DNA of 9,210 nt, taken from NCBI GenBank assembly GCA_030665535.1, contig DAOUZU010000035.1, positions 1-9,210 on the forward strand. The letters are read 5' to 3'. The number at the start of each line of letters is the position of its first letter. The stretch's first letter is position 1. This document shows positions 1 to 5,069 of this stretch, piece after piece. This DNA comes from Dehalococcoidia bacterium. GTDB taxonomy: Bacteria; Chloroflexota; Dehalococcoidia; Dehalococcoidales; JAUXAE01. The notes beneath the pieces were generated by a model, which saw only the letters and a program-made list of their open reading frames with translations, had not been told where the DNA came from and searched no databases. A program made the translations under genes and the position numbers.

Positions 1-40
1 GCTTAACGAAGTCTCGCCTTGTCACTGGTTTACGAATCAT
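1..40 (-). CDS. N-terminus of a Tat-exported protein, probably a redox enzyme (partial)
   Basis: Only the first 13 codons and one base lie in the window. They read MIRKPVTRRDFVK from an ATG at 40-38. TRRDFVK matches the twin-arginine export consensus (S/T)RRxFxK, so the product is expected to be folded in the cytoplasm and moved out by the Tat system. A purine-rich ribosome binding site (GGGAGAGGTG, 55-46) precedes the ATG at good spacing. Tat cargo is usually a cofactor-containing oxidoreductase. In Dehalococcoidia, reductive dehalogenases and molybdopterin oxidoreductases begin in just this way, with RRDF near residue 8-10. The gene body lies outside the window, so the enzyme class cannot be decided. 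The doubled promoter upstream (127-277) indicates tight regulation. The Tat motif is seen directly; the dehalogenase idea is inference. Confidence 0.72.
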   Translation of the reverse strand, partial: MIRKPVTRRDFVK

Positions 41-83
41 TGCGTCACCTCTCCCGTTGATTTAGATCCGCCTCTATGGCAAT

Positions 84-110
84 CCCCGGCAAACAAATTA
101 AGGGCCGGGG
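84..110 (-). other. Hairpin in the 5' leader of the Tat gene
   Basis: CCCCGGC (84-90) and GCCGGGG (104-110) form a perfect 7-bp GC-rich stem around a 13-base A/T-rich loop. It lies between the proximal promoter and the ribosome binding site of the Tat gene, so it would be in the mRNA leader. No T-run follows on the minus strand, so it is not a normal intrinsic terminator. It may stabilise the leader or act in post-transcriptional control. Confidence 0.45.
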
Positions 111-126
111 GGACTAGTTCCAAAGT

Positions 127-164
127 ATTAGTCGCATTGTAATGGCTGCGCCAGATAATGTCAA
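127..164 (-). promoter_or_regulatory. Proximal promoter P1 with overlapping palindromic operator
   Basis: On the minus strand TTGACA (164-159) is followed by exactly 17 bp and then TACAAT (141-136), a near-consensus sigma-70-type promoter pointing at the Tat gene. The 17-base element at 127-143 has the layout ATTA-N9-TAAT and covers the -10 box. Its arms are less perfect than those of the distal copy. A repressor bound there would block RNA polymerase. Predicted transcription start is near 129, giving a leader of about 90 bases before the ATG at 40. Confidence 0.72.
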
Positions 165-196
165 GGGTTGTATTGGATAAAGGCAGTTTTTAATGG

Positions 197-202
197 CCTC
201 CT
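197..202 (-). promoter_or_regulatory. Orphan strong Shine-Dalgarno sequence between P2 and P1
   Basis: AGGAGG on the minus strand (202-197) is a perfect anti-16S match inside the transcript from the distal promoter, but no ATG, GTG or TTG follows at usable spacing. It may be the relic of the gene start that once followed the distal promoter before duplication. A leader peptide with a rare start (ATT at 194 or CTG at 186) is possible but unsupported. Confidence 0.3.
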
Positions 203-239
203 GTAAAAATTAAACAGGGTTGAGGACTAGGCCCTAAGT

Positions 240-277
240 ATTAGACGCATTCTAATCACAAAGAATTAAATTGTCAA
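240..277 (-). promoter_or_regulatory. Distal promoter P2 with perfect palindromic operator
   Basis: TTGACA (277-272), a 17-bp spacer and TAGAAT (254-249) on the minus strand form a near-consensus promoter. The -10 box lies inside a perfect interrupted palindrome, ATTAGA-CGCAT-TCTAAT (240-256, plus-strand reading), with 6-bp arms and a 5-bp centre. That size is typical of dimeric winged-helix repressors such as MarR-type proteins. The CGCAT centre is identical in the P1 copy. The regulator is not encoded in this window. Confidence 0.75.
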
Positions 278-295
278 GCGTTATGATGGAAAGTT

Positions 296-709
296 TTAAA
301 CCTCTGCCAGTATGGTCAGGGATACGAATATGGCGATAAGCCCCGTGAAAACGGCCACCAGCAGGAAAAGGTTGTACCTGGTGCTGTAATTGGATATCAG
401 CGAGGCGTCATAGTACCCTTCGACGCCCTGGTCTTTGTACATCCTGAGGAGCCCGTTTATAAGCTTAATCCTGGTCTGCTTTCCTTTTTGCAGGCAGATT
501 ACGACCACAAAGTTAACCACCAGCACCAGGATGATGAAGGTAGTGAACACTATCGGCATTGTGACGCCTGAGTCCGAATCCGAGGCCACACTGGAATTGA
601 TTCCCAGGGTCAGCAGGTTGAGCAGGATTGCCGTCGGGATGAAGAACGTGTCCGTGCGGGCATTCTGCTGCAACTCGTTAACGATATGCTCATGAACACG
701 CTCAATCAT
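296..709 (-). CDS. Small three-helix membrane protein of unknown function
   Basis: I do not recognise a family. The 137-residue product begins with a charged, probably cytoplasmic stretch (1-20). Three hydrophobic segments follow at about 22-39, 51-73 and 112-135. Between the second and third is a basic, amphipathic loop (74-111) rich in Lys, Arg and Tyr. No enzyme motif or metal-binding cluster is visible. The ATG at 709-707 has a good ribosome binding site (GGAGG about 6 bases upstream). The gene starts 33 bp after the lipase stop on the same strand, so the two are probably co-transcribed. The next gene downstream is the Tat gene, which has its own promoters. No terminator is apparent after the stop at 296, so read-through into the P2/P1 region is possible. 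Confidence 0.75.
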   Translation of the reverse strand: MIERVHEHIVNELQQNARTDTFFIPTAILLNLLTLGINSSVASDSDSGVTMPIVFTTFIILVLVVNFVVVICLQKGKQTRIKLINGLLRMYKDQGVEGYYDASLISNYSTRYNLFLLVAVFTGLIAIFVSLTILAEV

Positions 710-742
710 ACAGGCCTCCGGCTTGATAACGTGGGTTTGAGC

Positions 743-1597
743 TTAGCCCTGTCCCGGGGGTTTGTGAATATCCAGCCAGCGCTCCATATCTTCAAAAACC
801 TGGCGGCGCCCCGGTTCGTTGAAAAGTTCGTGGTGGAAACCCGGGTAGAGTTTTAGCGTCTTATGTTTAGAGCCAACCCGCTCATAAAGCAGGTGGCTGC
901 CCTCCGGCCGGGACAGGCGGTCTTCACTGCCGTGCATAATCAGGACGGGGAGCGTAAGCCCGGCAATCTCAAGGAGTAGCCGCCGCATCGCCGTGATGAT
1001 TTCAGCGCCCAGCCGGGCGCTTACCTTGCCGTGATATACCAGGGGGTCGTTGATGTAGGCCCTGACTACGGCTTTATCCTGGCTGACAGCGGCGGCGTCA
1101 ATGGTATCGACGCCCATTTTGGGCAGAAGCAGCGAGAGCAACCGTGCCGCCAGTATCTTAACCGGCGAAAGGCTGGTGCCCGGTATCACAAAAGCCCCCG
1201 AAAGAATAAGTCCGTCCAGCTTTGCCGGTGCCTGGACAGCCCCGGCGGCGGCGATGGTGCCGCCGACGCTGTGGCCGACGGCAATAATCCTGGCCTGCGG
1301 GAAAAGGCGGCGCACGATGTTCAGGAAGTCGATGAGGTCACTAGCAAAGTGGGAGAAACGCTCTACGTAGCCCGGCAAGCCCTGGGATTTGCCGTGGCCG
1401 CGGTGGTCAAGGGCGCAGACGGCGTAGCCCCGGGACACAAAGTAGTCCACCACGTTCCCGTAACGGCCGCTGTGCTCGGCCAGGCCGTGCACTAGTACCA
1501 GCACCGCCTTCGGTTTCTGGGACGGCAGCCAGCACTGGTAGTAGAGGTTGAGGCCTCCCTGTCCCCTGAAGTCGTCTTCTATTTGTTTCATGCTCAC
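743..1597 (-). CDS. Alpha/beta hydrolase, monoacylglycerol lipase / lysophospholipase type
   Basis: The 284-residue protein has the full layout of the Hydrolase_4 (serine-aminopeptidase-like) family. VHGLAEHSGRY (36-46) forms the oxyanion region and DHRGHGKS is at 64-71. The nucleophile elbow GHSVGG (108-113) gives Ser110. The acid is probably Asp226 in HGSEDRLS, and the catalytic His is His255 or His256 in GFHHE. The HGLAEHSGRY signature is characteristic of monoacylglycerol lipases, which cleave monoacylglycerols or lysophospholipids to fatty acid and glycerol-type products. No signal peptide is seen, so it is cytoplasmic. The start is GTG (1597-1595) followed two codons later by ATG (1591-1589). 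Neither has a convincing ribosome binding site, and the candidate promoter is so close that a leaderless message is possible. It probably forms an operon with the membrane protein downstream. Confidence 0.9.
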   Translation of the reverse strand: MSMKQIEDDFRGQGGLNLYYQCWLPSQKPKAVLVLVHGLAEHSGRYGNVVDYFVSRGYAVCALDHRGHGKSQGLPGYVERFSHFASDLIDFLNIVRRLFPQARIIAVGHSVGGTIAAAGAVQAPAKLDGLILSGAFVIPGTSLSPVKILAARLLSLLLPKMGVDTIDAAAVSQDKAVVRAYINDPLVYHGKVSARLGAEIITAMRRLLLEIAGLTLPVLIMHGSEDRLSRPEGSHLLYERVGSKHKTLKLYPGFHHELFNEPGRRQVFEDMERWLDIHKPPGQG

Positions 1598-1606
1598 CGG
1601 CTGCTC

Positions 1607-1635
1607 AGCCTAGCACCCCTGCGGCTTTCTATCAA
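1607..1635 (-). promoter_or_regulatory. Weak candidate promoter for the lipase gene
   Basis: TTGATA (1635-1630), a 17-bp spacer and TAGGCT (1612-1607) on the minus strand. The -35 is good (5 of 6) but the -10 is poor (3 of 6). Only 9 bases separate the -10 from the GTG start, which would give an almost leaderless transcript. Confidence 0.3.
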
Positions 1636-1644
1636 GCCCGGCGC

Positions 1645-1673
1645 TTGACAGCCTTAAGGCAAGGCACTAACAT
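1645..1673 (+). promoter_or_regulatory. Promoter of the DUF2007 gene, predicting a near-leaderless mRNA
   Basis: A perfect TTGACA (1645-1650), a 17-bp spacer and TAACAT (1668-1673). The ATG is only 12 bases past the -10 box, so transcription should begin about 4-6 bases before the start codon. No Shine-Dalgarno sequence is present, in line with leaderless initiation. Confidence 0.6.
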
Positions 1674-1685
1674 AGCGGCGCGATC

Positions 1686-1928
1686 ATGACGGAGTCAAAA
1701 GAACTGGTGGTTATCTGTACTGTCCAGGGGGAGATTGCGGCCAACCTGCTTAAGTCTCACCTGGAGAGCAAGGGCGTCCCCGTCCTGCTGGAGTACGAGA
1801 GCGCCGGTCGGGTAATCGGCATAATGGTTGACGGCCTGGCAGATGTCAAGATAAAGGTGCCGCGGGAGCTGGCTGATGACGCCCGGCAGATTATTGAGCC
1901 CAGGGAGAACTGCCCGGACGAAGACTAG
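1686..1928 (+). CDS. Small DUF2007-type (putative signal-transducing) protein
   Basis: The 80-residue protein matches the general pattern of the DUF2007 family. An N-terminal strand (LVVICTVQGEIAANLL) leads into a helix, then a second strand (GVPVLLEYES). Next come a hydrophobic Gly-rich turn, a third strand (ADVKIKVPREL) and a C-terminal helix (ADDARQIIE) with an acidic tail. These small ferredoxin-like folds often occur alone or as domains, and their biochemical role is unsettled. The protein is soluble, with no Cys cluster or catalytic motif. The gene stands alone between a divergent lipase gene and a convergent DUF167 gene and has its own promoter. The ATG is the only sensible start. Family assignment is by pattern and not by search. 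Confidence 0.7.
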   Translation: MTESKELVVICTVQGEIAANLLKSHLESKGVPVLLEYESAGRVIGIMVDGLADVKIKVPRELADDARQIIEPRENCPDED

Positions 1929-1962
1929 TAAAGTTTACAACAAAGGGACGGAAAAGACCAGC

Positions 1963-2262
1963 CTATAACAGCCGGTTCATAGCTCCCTGCTGCGGCAGAA
2001 GGCGTTTCAGAACCTCCTCCTTACTGAGCCCGCGGATACGGATAACCTTGTTCCGGGCGGTATGCCCGCTCAGGATTTCCACGCTGTTCCGTTTCAGGCC
2101 CAGCCGCTGGCTGAGGAAAACGACCAGCTCACGGTTGGCCCGGCCCTTTTGCGGCGGGGCGGCTATTTTTAACCGCAACGTCTCCTGGCTCATACCGGCC
2201 ACTTCATTGCTGGCGGTGCCGGGCTGAACCCGAACGGCCAGCCGGGCTTCATCTTCTTTCAG
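1963..2262 (-). CDS. DUF167 / YggU-family protein, probable CTG start
   Basis: DUF167 proteins are small (about 75-100 residues) and of unknown biochemical role. The segment ETLRLKIAAPPQKGRANREL, the following helix and SGHTARNKVIRIRG are the family signature. The first conventional start, GTG at 2202-2200, would cut off the conserved N-terminal strand and has no ribosome binding site. The same frame stays open upstream and encodes RLAVRVQPGTASNEVAG, which matches the usual RVxVxPGAsrnevvG opening. No ATG, GTG or TTG occurs in that extension before an in-frame TAG. The best initiator is CTG at 2262-2260, preceded by a purine-rich AAAGGTAAAGGAAAG. That gives 99 residues. The alternative is a one-base deletion: an ATG at about 2251, one frame off, would give a family-like protein if one base were restored. 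Confidence 0.75.
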   Translation of the reverse strand: MKEDEARLAVRVQPGTASNEVAGMSQETLRLKIAAPPQKGRANRELVVFLSQRLGLKRNSVEILSGHTARNKVIRIRGLSKEEVLKRLLPQQGAMNRLL

Positions 2263-2281
2263 CTTTCCTTTACCTTTCGGC

Positions 2282-2292
2282 TGCTATATAAT
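2282..2292 (+). promoter_or_regulatory. Extended -10 promoter for pncC
   Basis: TGC-TATATAAT offers an extended -10 (TG at 2282-2283 then TATATA) or a perfect TATAAT (2287-2292). No good -35 box is visible 16-18 bp upstream, where the sequence is pyrimidine-rich. The leader would be about 47-55 bases. The sequence is nearly symmetric and could also serve the divergent DUF167 gene. Confidence 0.5.
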
Positions 2293-2346
2293 CCAGCATA
2301 TTAACACTTAACGGTGGACCCGTCCATTGCCGCCGGTGGAGTTTAA

Positions 2347-2826
2347 ATGGCCACTCTTGAGCAGGAAATAGGCCGCTTGCTGCGCCAGAGGGGGATGACC
2401 CTGGGGGTGGTTGAATCGGCCACCGGCGGACTGCTATCGCAACTCATAACCGATGTCGCCGGCAGTTCGGACTACTTCAAGGGGTCAATAGTCGCCTACA
2501 GCGACGGAATTAAGATAAACGTGGCCGGGGTGAAGGCGGTAAACATAGGCAAGTACGGCGCCGTCAGCCCCCAGGTGGCCGAGGAGATGGCCGGTGGAGG
2601 CCGCCGGGCGCTGGGGGTGGATATATGCCTGGCCGATAGCGGCATCGCCGGGCCGGGCGGAGCCACCGCGGACAAGCCGGTGGGCCTTTTCTACATCGGG
2701 CTGGCGCACCGTTCCGGGGCCTTGAGCCGCCGCTATGTATTTCAGGGAGACCGTCAGCGGAACAGATACCAAGCGGCTGAGGCCGCTCTGGCCTGGCTGG
2801 CGGAGCACCTGGTGAGCCTGGACTAG
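2347..2826 (+). CDS. pncC: Nicotinamide-nucleotide amidohydrolase (PncC / CinA C-terminal domain)
   Basis: The 159-residue protein is a stand-alone CinA C-terminal domain, the form that deamidates nicotinamide mononucleotide to nicotinate mononucleotide in pyridine-nucleotide salvage. All family blocks are present in order: VVESATGG (21-28), ITDVAGSS (34-41), YSDGIK (51-56), GAVS (71-74), DSGIAGPGG (97-105), KPVG (110-113) and the late GDR (134-136). The length agrees with E. coli PncC. The N-terminal molybdopterin-binding-like domain of full CinA is absent, and no adjoining gene encodes it. The ATG has a clear ribosome binding site (GGTGGAG, 5 bases upstream). Only 8 bp separate its stop from the TTG start of the next gene, so the two form an operon, although no shared pathway is obvious. 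Confidence 0.92.
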   Translation: MATLEQEIGRLLRQRGMTLGVVESATGGLLSQLITDVAGSSDYFKGSIVAYSDGIKINVAGVKAVNIGKYGAVSPQVAEEMAGGGRRALGVDICLADSGIAGPGGATADKPVGLFYIGLAHRSGALSRRYVFQGDRQRNRYQAAEAALAWLAEHLVSLD

Positions 2827-2834
2827 GGTATTAG

Positions 2835-3992
2835 TTGAAAAGTACGAAATACGATGTCATCGTCGTGGGGGCCGGGCCGGCTGGGGCGGTAACCGCTCGC
2901 GGGCTGGCCGTGGCCGGGGTCAAGACGCTGCTGGTGGAGAAGGAAAAGCTGCCCCGCTACAAGACCTGCGCCGGCGGTATCAATGTCCGCGCAGCCAATC
3001 TGCTGGATTTCGATATTGCCCCGGTGGTGGAGCGGGTAATCTCCGGGGCCAGGTTCAGCTACAAGTCCCGCTACAGGCTTACCCGGCGCTATCCACAGCC
3101 GACTACATATATGGTTACCCGGCAGCGGTTTGACAGCCTGCTAGCCGGCAGAGCGCAGGAAGCCGGCGCCGAGCTGGTGGATGGCCGGAAGATAACTCGG
3201 GTTGAGCCGGACGATGGCATGGTTCGGGTGACGGCCGGGGGTGATGTTTTCACTGCCTCTGTCATTGTCGGCGCCGACGGCGTCAACGGCACCGTGGCCA
3301 CCAGCCTGGGCCTTAAGGACGGCTTCTACTGCAATCTGGGGCTTGAGGCCGAGGTCTACGCCGACGAAAAAACGTTGGCGCGGTGGGAAGACCTGATGGG
3401 CCTGGATCTGGGCACCATTCCCGGCGGCTACGGCTGGGTCTTCCCCAAGGGAGACCATCTGTCCGTCGGCATCGGCGGCCCGATGCGTTTCGCCAAGAAA
3501 CTGGAAATCTGGCTCAAAGGGCTGCTGAAGTGCTACAACCTGGATGAAAGCCATATCAGGCTTATGCGCGGGGCCCGCCTACCGGTGCGTAAAAAGGGAT
3601 CGCCCATCGCCGCCGGGCGGGGGTTGCTGGTTGGCGATGCCGCTGGCCTGACCGATGCCGTCAGCGGCGAGGGCATCTACTACGCCATTAAGAGCGGCCA
3701 GATAGCCGTCCCGGCGGTAGTCGGGTTCCTGGGCGGAGAGCGGGACGGTCTTGCCGCCTATCAGCGGGCGGTGGATGCTGAAATGATGCCGGAGCTGGAC
3801 GTAACCCGGGCGCTAGCCAAGATATTTACCTGGTTCACCACCGGGACGCCGCCCCTGTTCTTCAAGCTGACCGCTGAGAATGAGCGGGTGTGGCGGGCCT
3901 TCTGCCGAATTATAAGGGGTGAAAAAAGCTACCTCAGCGTTAAGGAAGAGCTTGGCCCGTTCCGGTTTATCTTTGACCTGCTGGCCAGATAG
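2835..3992 (+). CDS. Geranylgeranyl-reductase-family FAD-dependent oxidoreductase
   Basis: The 385-residue flavoprotein opens with a dinucleotide-binding fold (VIVVGAGPAG, 8-17). PRYKTCAGG (40-48) is the family's substrate-side motif with a conserved Cys (Cys45). VGADGVNG lies at 145-152, GGYGWVFPKG at 197-206, and the second FAD motif GDAAGLTDAVSGEGI at 267-281. Members saturate double bonds of isoprenoid chains, for example in archaeal lipids, chlorophyll phytyl tails and menaquinones. The substrate here is unknown, and a quinone or lipid-linked isoprenoid is a reasonable guess. There is no signal peptide; membrane association would be peripheral, possibly through the hydrophobic C-terminal segment around 329-345. 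The TTG start (2835-2837) is supported by TAGGG, which overlaps the pncC stop codon and implies translational coupling. It ends one base from the convergent kinase gene. Confidence 0.9.
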   Translation: MKSTKYDVIVVGAGPAGAVTARGLAVAGVKTLLVEKEKLPRYKTCAGGINVRAANLLDFDIAPVVERVISGARFSYKSRYRLTRRYPQPTTYMVTRQRFDSLLAGRAQEAGAELVDGRKITRVEPDDGMVRVTAGGDVFTASVIVGADGVNGTVATSLGLKDGFYCNLGLEAEVYADEKTLARWEDLMGLDLGTIPGGYGWVFPKGDHLSVGIGGPMRFAKKLEIWLKGLLKCYNLDESHIRLMRGARLPVRKKGSPIAAGRGLLVGDAAGLTDAVSGEGIYYAIKSGQIAVPAVVGFLGGERDGLAAYQRAVDAEMMPELDVTRALAKIFTWFTTGTPPLFFKLTAENERVWRAFCRIIRGEKSYLSVKEELGPFRFIFDLLAR

Positions 3993-3993
3993 C

Positions 3994-4956
3994 TCAGGCC
4001 GCGACGGTCAGGGCGGACGGCACCACGCGGAAGGATACCGGGCCCTCGCCGAGGAGTTCACCATCGGCTTCGACCAGCATCCCCTCCGCCGAATCAACGG
4101 TGGCTGTAGTCACTTTTTTCATCATTACCTTGGGGTGGACAATATGACTGCCCTTGTAAAGATCCGGCCACAGCCGCAAAAACTCCAGCTTGCTTACATC
4201 GCCGATAACCAGCAAATCCAGGAGGCCATCATCCAGCTTGGCCTGGGGGGCGATAAGCATCCTGTCGGCGAAGTAGCGGCCATTTGCCACTACCACCGCC
4301 CAGCCGCGAATAGTCTCCACCTTGCTCTCGGTGTCCAGGGTAACCTCCCTGTTGTCGTAGCGCAGCAGTGAGCCCAGGCCGGCAGCCACACGCAGGGCGT
4401 AGGTAATGGGCTGGCCGGAGCGGGAGGGTATGTTTTTCCAGGAATCCACTACCGCGGCGCCGAAGCCGACATTGGCTGCGTTTAAAAAGTAGCGTCCTTG
4501 AGGCCGGCTGGCGCTTGAGTATTCTACAAAGCCGACATCAATCACCTTTTTCCGCCCGCTTAACAGCAGGGAGCAGGCGGGGTCGTGGTCCTCAGGGATG
4601 CCCAGGCAGTGGGCAAAGTCGGAAGAAGTGCCGGCGCTAAGAAGACCCAGCATGGTGCTGCTCGCCGCCGGCGAGCCGAGTATGCCGTTGGCCACCTCGT
4701 TGACGGTGCCATCACCGCCGACAGCGATAATATAGCCGTAGCCATTGTCCGCGGCCGCCCTGGCCAGCTCTGTGGCCTGGCCGGCAGCGCTGGTGTATTC
4801 CCAGTCGAACGACAGACCGCCGGAGCGCAGCCGCTGGCTTATCTGGGGCCACTGGCGGCCTGTTGCAGAGCCTCCGGCCACCGGGTTTACAATTATCTTG
4901 GCATAAGGTACCGGCATTGCCAGGCCTACCTGTCGGGCCGCAAATGAGCGGCGCAT
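3994..4956 (-). CDS. Diacylglycerol/lipid kinase, YegS/DgkB-type
   Basis: The 320-residue protein is a soluble lipid kinase of the DAGK catalytic family, which uses ATP to phosphorylate diacylglycerol or related lipids at the membrane. NPVAGG (24-29) is the opening strand and phosphate loop. GGDGTVNEV (80-88) is the nucleotide-binding signature. LLSAGTSSDFAHCLGIP (105-121) corresponds to the usual P-x-GTxNDFAR-LGIP block, with Ser replacing the common Asn. LDDGLLDLLVI (241-251) and VEADGE (295-300) complete the C-terminal domain. Two starts compete. ATG 4956 lies 8 bases past a strong -10 box and would be leaderless. ATG 4917 (residue 14) gives about 307 residues, has a GGTAGG upstream and fits the family's usual short N-terminus. 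The gene is convergent with the reductase and divergent from rph. Confidence 0.9.
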   Translation of the reverse strand: MRRSFAARQVGLAMPVPYAKIIVNPVAGGSATGRQWPQISQRLRSGGLSFDWEYTSAAGQATELARAAADNGYGYIIAVGGDGTVNEVANGILGSPAASSTMLGLLSAGTSSDFAHCLGIPEDHDPACSLLLSGRKKVIDVGFVEYSSASRPQGRYFLNAANVGFGAAVVDSWKNIPSRSGQPITYALRVAAGLGSLLRYDNREVTLDTESKVETIRGWAVVVANGRYFADRMLIAPQAKLDDGLLDLLVIGDVSKLEFLRLWPDLYKGSHIVHPKVMMKKVTTATVDSAEGMLVEADGELLGEGPVSFRVVPSALTVAA

Positions 4957-4964
4957 ACAATTCC

Positions 4965-4993
4965 ACTTTATGTATCGGGGGCCATTTTGTCAA
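4965..4993 (-). promoter_or_regulatory. Promoter of the lipid kinase gene
   Basis: Perfect TTGACA (4993-4988), a 17-bp spacer and TAAAGT (4970-4965) on the minus strand. Only 8 bases separate the -10 box from the upstream ATG (4956-4954), so transcription should begin one or two bases before it. It lies back-to-back with the rph promoter. Confidence 0.6.
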
Positions 4994-5010
4994 GCTGGCC
5001 GGCGGCGGAA

Positions 5011-5039
5011 TTGTCTTGGCCGAGTGGCGGTGTTATACT
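5011..5039 (+). promoter_or_regulatory. Promoter of rph
   Basis: TTGTCT (5011-5016), a 17-bp spacer and TATACT (5034-5039). The predicted start near 5046 gives a leader of about 24 bases with a Shine-Dalgarno (GAAGGGAG), so unlike its divergent neighbour this message is conventional. Confidence 0.6.
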
Positions 5040-5069
5040 CTGGCGGAGTCTGGCGAAGGGAGATTGAAG

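Larger units (their letters stand above)
111..282. repeat. Imperfect direct repeat of a promoter/operator unit, period 113 bp
   Basis: Bases 111-143 and 224-256 are identical at 28 of 33 positions. After a diverged 15-bp stretch, 159-169 and 272-282 again agree at 10 of 11. The conserved blocks are the -35 box, the -10 box with its palindrome, and the start of the transcribed region, while the spacer has drifted. This pattern suggests duplication of a whole promoter followed by selection on the functional blocks only. Confidence 0.8.

Noticed and set aside
84..110. Intrinsic terminator upstream of the Tat gene
   Set aside because: The stem is good, but there is no T-run after it on the minus strand and the loop is long, so it was kept only as a leader hairpin.
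37..186. 49-codon minus-strand open frame from a CTG after AGGAGG, with its stop overlapping the Tat gene ATG
   Set aside because: It needs a rare start at 10-base spacing, runs through the P1 promoter, and its translation looks like non-coding sequence.
2263..2330. Separate minus-strand promoter for the DUF167 gene
   Set aside because: A TATATA box exists but no acceptable -35 lies 16-18 bp upstream. It is mentioned only as possible sharing of the pncC -10 region.
3919..4371. 150-codon plus-strand open frame spanning the reductase/kinase junction
   Set aside because: It is antisense to the kinase gene and out of frame with the reductase. No family features or ribosome binding site are visible.
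4863..5069. Long N-terminal extension of RNase PH in an open frame
   Set aside because: It overlaps the divergent kinase gene and the rph promoter. Family homology and a good ribosome binding site place the start at 5070.
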